NCBI GenBank assembly: GCA_965219565.1
Contig: OZ244780.1
Span: 1,364,001-1,428,000 of the forward strand
DNA length: 64,000 bases
Reading direction: 5' to 3'
Source: DAOUJI01 sp965219565
GTDB taxonomy: Bacteria; Chloroflexota; Dehalococcoidia; Lucifugimonadales; JAGWBF01
Made by a program: the position numbers and the translations under genes. Under the pieces are notes generated by a model, which worked only from the letters and a program-made list of their open reading frames with translations, did not search any database and was not told where the DNA came from. This document shows, one piece after another, positions 58,928-64,000 of this stretch (the stretch's first letter is position 1; every line of letters starts with the position of its first letter).

Positions 58928-59090
58928 ATCGAACCTCCTGCGCTACGACTCGGGCAGGGCTCAGGGAGGTCCGTTCCATAGTCTCGGGTTTCGATGATGG
59001 CCCAACCCGAGGCGGGGCGCCCAGCCCACCGGAACTCCGACTTCCGATGGGCCGAGATCATCGGCTTCACTTCCTGATCGGCGGAAGCTG

Positions 59091-62000
59091 TCATCGGTTT
59101 GCATTCGCCGCAAATAGACTCACCGTCATCTCGGGTGCCAACGCGTCATTGTTCGGGATCTTCAACACACCGTGATTGTTGGGTTCATCGTCCTCAGTGT
59201 CGGTCGGGACATGCGACAGGATGATCTCGCACGACGCTTTCGATTTCATTGTGGAATCACTGCATTCGTCAGAATCAACGACAAATGCAGTCGGATGCCT
59301 GCCCCCGATCGAGGCAGAGCCAACGTCAATCGGTACGCTGCCGTTGTTCGTCATCCTTATCGTCACTTTTCCGGCAGCGTCGAAAATGGCGACTACCCGC
59401 GGGTCAATATCCAGTTTGGAAAAGTTGACTTGCATCCTGACAACCTCACCTATTGGAGTATCTATGCAATCAAGTATTTCGATGCGAATGCCACGGTAAG
59501 GGTCCCATAACGGCTTACCCGGGCGTGATATGGCATCCACGCTCACGCCATCGATATACCCGCTGAAGAAGTAAGTATTGAATAACCCACGCTCAAATAT
59601 GTTGGAGGCTTCAAGCCTCACATCGGCTTGGCACGAAGACTCCACCTGTTGCCCGGAGTCCGGCGAACCCATGGACCACGGGCTGAACTCCCTATACTGG
59701 ATCAGATAGTATAGGGAGCTGCCCTCGTGATCGGTTCCCAGGAATATCCTCACTGCCTTCGGTGTGGGAGTAAGGGATTCCAAAGCGGTGAGCCAGTACT
59801 CGCCGGCGCTGTTCGCAGCAACAACCTGGGCCTCGGCCAACCATCCGGCGCGGTCCTGCCATGTTGCGTGGAAGTGAACCGGAAAGAAGCTCTCGTATCG
59901 ATGGTCATGGTCGCCGCCCAGCATGTCAAAGTCTTTGTTGGCGATAATGCCAGCGTCTCCTGGAGAAGTTTCAGTACAGTCGTCGTTTGTACAATAATTC
60001 GCGTAGCAAGAGTCATTCATATCAGTGGGGTCAGTCATGCTCGCCGGCAAGGGCGGCTCTTTGTAGCACTCAATCACATATGAGTGTACGAACCCGAATG
60101 TGTGTCCAAACTCGTGTGCAATCCTACCTTTCTTCACACAACCCATGTCATCGCCACTCAGCCACAAGGCGCCCAATCGGAAGCGGCCGTTTGGCGTGTT
60201 CCAGTTGACCTTATCCAGGTAAGCCTGGCATCCGGGATTTCCTTGTTCGAGAGGAAACATCAACGGCATCACCTTGTCATACTGACTCAAGTCGGCAGAG
60301 TCGGACATCCTGCTGACTACGTCCTCTACGACCGAACCACCATCCGGCGGATAGCCCGTCCTGTTCTTGTTGACGGTGATCCAGTCCAGGATGTCAAAGT
60401 TAGTATTCACGAGATTGCGCGAGGTCTGAGCAATGTAATTGCTCAAAGAATCGTCATTATCCTCAAGGAGCTTGACTATATCTTCTCTGGTAAAGGGTCT
60501 TTCTCTGGGGTCCACGTCAAGAAAGTCCACCAAAGCAGCCAACACCCTCTCCGTTCTAATGGGAACGACGCGTATCGGTACAGTATCGATCACCGTGACG
60601 TCGTTCTGATACTCGGCTTTCAGCACAAACACCAAGATCGTGTCTTCAACGACCACCGGGGCCGTGAACCGAGCATACTCAGCATTCGCGTCGAGGAGTT
60701 CAACGGGCGGACCCGACACCTGCGACCACTCAAACTCTGTGCCAGCTCTCCGATGAACGTCCGACAGTGACTCAAGAGACTGAAGGACTGCGATTGTGCC
60801 GCCCGCCGCGATCATGCTCGCGGGGGTTGTTCCGCACAAGGGCGGACGAATGGACATGATGTTGAGGTCACTTTCCTGTATCTCTCGCAACCCCTCGGGT
60901 AGGCACCTGGTCAACCGGTTGCCGGAGAGGTACAGTGCCAGCAGGTTTGGAAGGTTGCCCAACTCCGCCGGTATCTCTCCGCTCAACTGGTTCTCAGAGA
61001 GGAACAGGTATTGAAGGTTGGCGAGGTTGCCCAGTTCCGCCGGTATTGTGCCGGTCAACTGGTTAACGGAGAAGTTCAGCTCTACCAGGTTGGCGAGGTT
61101 GCCCAGTTCCGCCGGTATTGTGCCGGTCAACTGGTTAACGGAGAAGTTCAGCTCTACCAGGTTGGCGAGGTAGCCTAGCTCCGCCGGTATCTCTCCACTC
61201 AACTGGTTCTCAGAGAGGAACAGGTATTGAAGGTTGGCGAGGTTGCCCAACTCGGCCGGTATCTCGCCGCTCAATCGGTTCCTGCCAAGTCCAAGCCATT
61301 CCAGGTTGGTGAGGTTGCCCAGCTCTGCCGGTATCTCGCCGTTCAACTGGTTCTCAGAGAGGAACAGGTATTGAAGGTTGGCGAGGTTGCCCAACTCGGC
61401 CGGTATCTCGCCGCTCAATCGGTTCCTGCCAAGTCCAAGCCATTCCAGGTTGGTGAGGTTGCCCAGCTCCGCCGATATCTCGCCGTTCAACTGGTTCTCA
61501 GAGAGGAACATCTCTTGAAGGTTGGCGAGGCTGCCCAACTCCCCCGGTATCTCTCCGCTCAACTGGTTAAAGTCGAGGGATAGTTCTGTGACGCGCCCGC
61601 TGCGGTCGGTGGTGACGCCATACCATTCTCCGATTGGCCTGTCGCTTAGCCAGTTGTCGTTGCTCCTCCAGTTGGCTCCATCCGTCGCTTCGTAGAGCGC
61701 CACCAGCGCTTCCCTATCCGTCTCCGCAGCTGCGGAGACGCAAAACGGCAGAGTGCCAAGGTCGGAACGGTCCATATCCAATTGGTCTCGCAAGCTGTCT
61801 GGCACGCACCCGCTCAACTGGTTACCACTGAGTTCCAGCCATTCCAGGCTTGGGAGGTTGCCCAGCCCCGGCGGTATCTCACCGCTCAACTGGTTATCCC
61901 CGAGGTACAGCGATTGCAGGTTGGCGAGGCTGCCCAACTCTGCCGGTATCTCGCCGCTCAACTGGTTAGACGAGAGCAACAGCAATTCCAGGTTGGCGAG

Positions 62001-63518
62001 GTTGCCCAACTCCGGCGGTATCTCGCCGCTCAACTGGTTCTCGTATAGGATCAGCGATCCCAGGTTGGCGAGGCTGCCCAGCTCCGGCGGTATCTCGCCG
62101 CTCAACTGGTTATCGCTGAGCCCAAGCCATTCCAGGTTCGACAGGCTGCCCAACTTCGCCGGTATCTCGCCGCTCAACTGGTTATCGCTGAGCCCAAGCC
62201 ATTCCAAGTTGGTGAGGCTGCCCAGCTCACCCGGTATCTCACCGCTCAACTGGTTTCCCCAGAGGTGCAACTTTCTCAGGCTGGAGAGGTTGCCCAGCTC
62301 CCCCGGTATCCCTCCGCTCAACTGGTTATACAGTGGATCCCCTCCCCCGATGCGCAGCTCTACTAGTTTGGAGAGGTTACCCAGCTCCGCCGGTATCTCC
62401 CCGCTTAATCGGTTCCAACTAAGCCACAGCAATTGCAGTTTGGAGAGGTTGCCCAACTCCCCCGGTATCTCACCACTCAACTGGTTCCGCGAAAGGGACA
62501 GCTCGGTGACGCGGCCGCTGCGGTCAGTGGTCACGCCGTGCCATTCTCCGATTGGCCTGTCGCTCAGCCAGTTTGCGTTGTCATTCCAGTTGGCTCCGTC
62601 CGTCGCTTCGTAGAGCGCCACCAGCGCGGCCCTATCCGTCTCGACGACTGCGGGCTCGGCTGCGGCGCCGCAGAACAGCAACCCTCCCAAGTCGGAGTAG
62701 TCCATATCCAACTGGTCTCGCAAACGGCCTGGTACGCACCCGCTCAACTGGTTATCTGCAAGGTCCAGATTAGTTAGGCTGGCGAGGCTGCCCAGCGCCG
62801 CCGGTATCTCGCCGCTCAGTCGGTTATCCTCAAGGAACAGCGCTTCCAGGTTGGTGAGGTTGCCCAGTTCCGCCGGTATCTCGCCGCTCAACTGGTTCCT
62901 GCCAAGGAGCAGCCCTCGCAGGTTGCCGAGGTTGCCCAGATCTGCCGGTATCTCACCGCTCAATTGGTTCTGCCAGAGGTCCAGATATTGCAGGTTAGCG
63001 AGGTTGCCCAACTTCGCTGGTATCTCCCCGGTCAGGCGGTTACCCTCGAGTTCCAGCAATTCCAAGTTGGCGAGGTTGCCCAGCTCTGCCGGTATTTCAC
63101 CGCTCAACTGGTTAAAGTTGAGGGACAGTTCGGTGACGCGCCCGCTGAGGTCAGCGATTACGCCATACCATTCTCCGATTGGCCTGTCGCTCAGCCAGTT
63201 TGCGTTGCTATCCCAGTTGGCTCCGTCCGTCGCTTCGTAGAGAGCCACCAGCCCGGCCCTATCATCTGCGGTGGGCGCGGGGGTGTCCGTTGGCGCGGCG
63301 GTCGGAGCAGCCGTTGACTCCGGCGCGGGGGTGTCCGTTGCGTCGGCGGTCGGAGCAGCCGTTGGTGTCGGCGCAGGGGTATCCGTTGGAGTGACGGTCG
63401 GAGCAGCCGTTGGCTCCGGCGTGGGGGCCGGATCGTCGCTACAGGCGCTTAGAACGACGGCGATGGCCAGAACTGTCACAACTGCGAGCCAGCGGATGCC
63501 AAGAGGGGATACGGTCAT
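59091..63518 (-). CDS. LRR and metzincin-type metallopeptidase lipoprotein
   Basis: The start at 63518 (MTVSPLGIRWLAVV) precedes a lipobox LSAC near residue 24; a longer frame to 63743 runs into the next gene. The 1475-residue protein has a Thr-Pro-Ala linker and three LRR blocks (about 84-276, 293-593 and 598-883). Each opens with a cap, DRAALVALYEATDGANW...WYGV. An Ig-like domain follows (about 906-993), then the zinc site HEFGHTFGFVH near 1134, which fits the HExGHxxGxxH of metzincins. A C-terminal Ig-like domain ends the protein. The LRR part carries near-identical 72- and 144-bp tandem copies. It is a surface protease that probably binds a target through the LRR. Confidence 0.85.
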   Translation of the reverse strand: MTVSPLGIRWLAVVTVLAIAVVLSACSDDPAPTPEPTAAPTVTPTDTPAPTPTAAPTADATDTPAPESTAAPTAAPTDTPAPTADDRAGLVALYEATDGANWDSNANWLSDRPIGEWYGVIADLSGRVTELSLNFNQLSGEIPAELGNLANLELLELEGNRLTGEIPAKLGNLANLQYLDLWQNQLSGEIPADLGNLGNLRGLLLGRNQLSGEIPAELGNLTNLEALFLEDNRLSGEIPAALGSLASLTNLDLADNQLSGCVPGRLRDQLDMDYSDLGGLLFCGAAAEPAVVETDRAALVALYEATDGANWNDNANWLSDRPIGEWHGVTTDRSGRVTELSLSRNQLSGEIPGELGNLSKLQLLWLSWNRLSGEIPAELGNLSKLVELRIGGGDPLYNQLSGGIPGELGNLSSLRKLHLWGNQLSGEIPGELGSLTNLEWLGLSDNQLSGEIPAKLGSLSNLEWLGLSDNQLSGEIPPELGSLANLGSLILYENQLSGEIPPELGNLANLELLLLSSNQLSGEIPAELGSLANLQSLYLGDNQLSGEIPPGLGNLPSLEWLELSGNQLSGCVPDSLRDQLDMDRSDLGTLPFCVSAAAETDREALVALYEATDGANWRSNDNWLSDRPIGEWYGVTTDRSGRVTELSLDFNQLSGEIPGELGSLANLQEMFLSENQLNGEISAELGNLTNLEWLGLGRNRLSGEIPAELGNLANLQYLFLSENQLNGEIPAELGNLTNLEWLGLGRNRLSGEIPAELGNLANLQYLFLSENQLSGEIPAELGYLANLVELNFSVNQLTGTIPAELGNLANLVELNFSVNQLTGTIPAELGNLANLQYLFLSENQLSGEIPAELGNLPNLLALYLSGNRLTRCLPEGLREIQESDLNIMSIRPPLCGTTPASMIAAGGTIAVLQSLESLSDVHRRAGTEFEWSQVSGPPVELLDANAEYARFTAPVVVEDTILVFVLKAEYQNDVTVIDTVPIRVVPIRTERVLAALVDFLDVDPRERPFTREDIVKLLEDNDDSLSNYIAQTSRNLVNTNFDILDWITVNKNRTGYPPDGGSVVEDVVSRMSDSADLSQYDKVMPLMFPLEQGNPGCQAYLDKVNWNTPNGRFRLGALWLSGDDMGCVKKGRIAHEFGHTFGFVHSYVIECYKEPPLPASMTDPTDMNDSCYANYCTNDDCTETSPGDAGIIANKDFDMLGGDHDHRYESFFPVHFHATWQDRAGWLAEAQVVAANSAGEYWLTALESLTPTPKAVRIFLGTDHEGSSLYYLIQYREFSPWSMGSPDSGQQVESSCQADVRLEASNIFERGLFNTYFFSGYIDGVSVDAISRPGKPLWDPYRGIRIEILDCIDTPIGEVVRMQVNFSKLDIDPRVVAIFDAAGKVTIRMTNNGSVPIDVGSASIGGRHPTAFVVDSDECSDSTMKSKASCEIILSHVPTDTEDDEPNNHGVLKIPNNDALAPEMTVSLFAANANR

Positions 63519-63534
63519 ATTCTGTGGTCTCCTT

Positions 63535-64000
63535 TCATCTTGCGCTGGAATTGCCGGGAGCGAGGATGGCATATATGCCGCTATCGGCGTTCTGATAGCC
63601 CACGTACACCACGCCTGCCGACACGGCGTAGGCATAACGCCACCAGTGATAGCCAATTGCGATGCTCCAGATAGGCTCTCCGGTCCGGGCGTCCAGCGTG
63701 TGGAGGTAGCCATCCAGAGAATGGGCGTAGAGTACTTCGTCAACCACCATGATTGAGGTCAGGCCAGAGTCGTCATCAATGCTCCATACCTCGTCCCCAG
63801 TGGCGGCATTCAGTGCATGGAAAGCATCCGTCTTTTCGTACAAGTACTCAGTTCGCACGAACACCATGCCCCCTGCGACTGCGGGTTGTCCGGTCGCTGC
63901 TTGCCTGAGATCTGCTTTCTCTTTGTCCGCCTCAAACGACCAGAGCAGTTGCCCGGTGGCGGCGTCAAGGGCGCGCAGGGACGAGCCGTTCAGATACCAC
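63535..64000 (-). CDS. PQQ-type beta-propeller protein, C-terminal part
   Basis: The gene enters from the right edge. The visible 154 residues hold three propeller blades, each with the A-x-D/N-A-x-TG-x-x-x-W pattern: LRALDAATGQLLWSFEAD, FHALNAATGDEVWSIDDD and LHTLDARTGEPIWSIAIG. These repeats are typical of PQQ-binding-like and BamB-like domains. Whether it is an enzyme or a binding propeller cannot be decided from this part. It ends 17 bp before the LRR metzincin gene and so is probably upstream in the same operon. Confidence 0.75.
   Translation of the reverse strand, partial: WYLNGSSLRALDAATGQLLWSFEADKEKADLRQAATGQPAVAGGMVFVRTEYLYEKTDAFHALNAATGDEVWSIDDDSGLTSIMVVDEVLYAHSLDGYLHTLDARTGEPIWSIAIGYHWWRYAYAVSAGVVYVGYQNADSGIYAILAPGNSSAR

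Noticed and set aside
60796..63240. Repetitive plus-strand frames rich in GISPLNWF-type units
   Set aside because: They are antisense readings of the LRR units of the metzincin lipoprotein.

Overview
The window is GC-rich DNA that looks like a Chloroflexota (SAR202/Dehalococcoidia-type) genome. That assignment is an inference. It rests on leucine-rich-repeat lipoproteins with an ALYEATDGANW cap, a PrgI-like conjugation protein, and REP-type palindromes that read through as PVSSTGQA. No rRNA or tRNA is present to confirm it.

Region 1 (1-25.5 kb) is an integrative or plasmid-like element. On the minus strand at its left end lie type IV secretion parts: a PrgI/VirB3-like protein, a VirB2-like pilin and a TrbL/VirB6-like channel. 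Next come an HTH protein and a 41-bp tandem repeat array that could be an iteron origin. A long plus-strand run of DNA-handling genes follows: CHC2-Toprim primase, Rad52-like annealing protein, DUF7007, TSCPD, Cas4/RecB-like nuclease, SSB, RadC-like JAB, a DUF6094 methyltransferase split by a group II intron, and an SNF2 helicase. It ends in a PRTRC system (protein C, protein B, JAB protein A, ThiF) and DUF2958. Many gaps between these genes hold one recurring GC-rich hairpin just upstream of the next ribosome binding site.

Region 2 (25.5-40.5 kb) is patchy accessory DNA. It has an XRE-like regulator and a 2161-residue secreted LRR/cadherin/FN3 protein, bracketed by a 33-bp direct repeat exactly 8 kb apart. 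It then has an AbiEi/AbiEii toxin-antitoxin pair and a DUF2971 gene between two serine-recombinase 3' remnants, a 153-bp MITE, and fragments of a two-component system.

Region 3 (40.5-45.5 kb, minus strand) is a compact operon of a sigma-70-family factor, an unknown 251-residue protein and a TPR-like CHAT peptidase. The gene set resembles the effector half of type III-E CRISPR (TPR-CHAT, Csx30, RpoE), but no CRISPR component is visible. It is the best candidate here for an undescribed system.

Region 4 (45.7-64 kb) encodes mainly exported proteins: a membrane gluzincin, a possible tubulin/FtsZ-like protein, a gluzincin-LRR lipoprotein, a metzincin-LRR lipoprotein, further lipoproteins and the end of a PQQ-type beta-propeller. 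Inside it, a 32-bp imperfect direct repeat flanks a 3.7-kb cassette with a possible nuclease, a lipoprotein and a coiled-coil exported protein.
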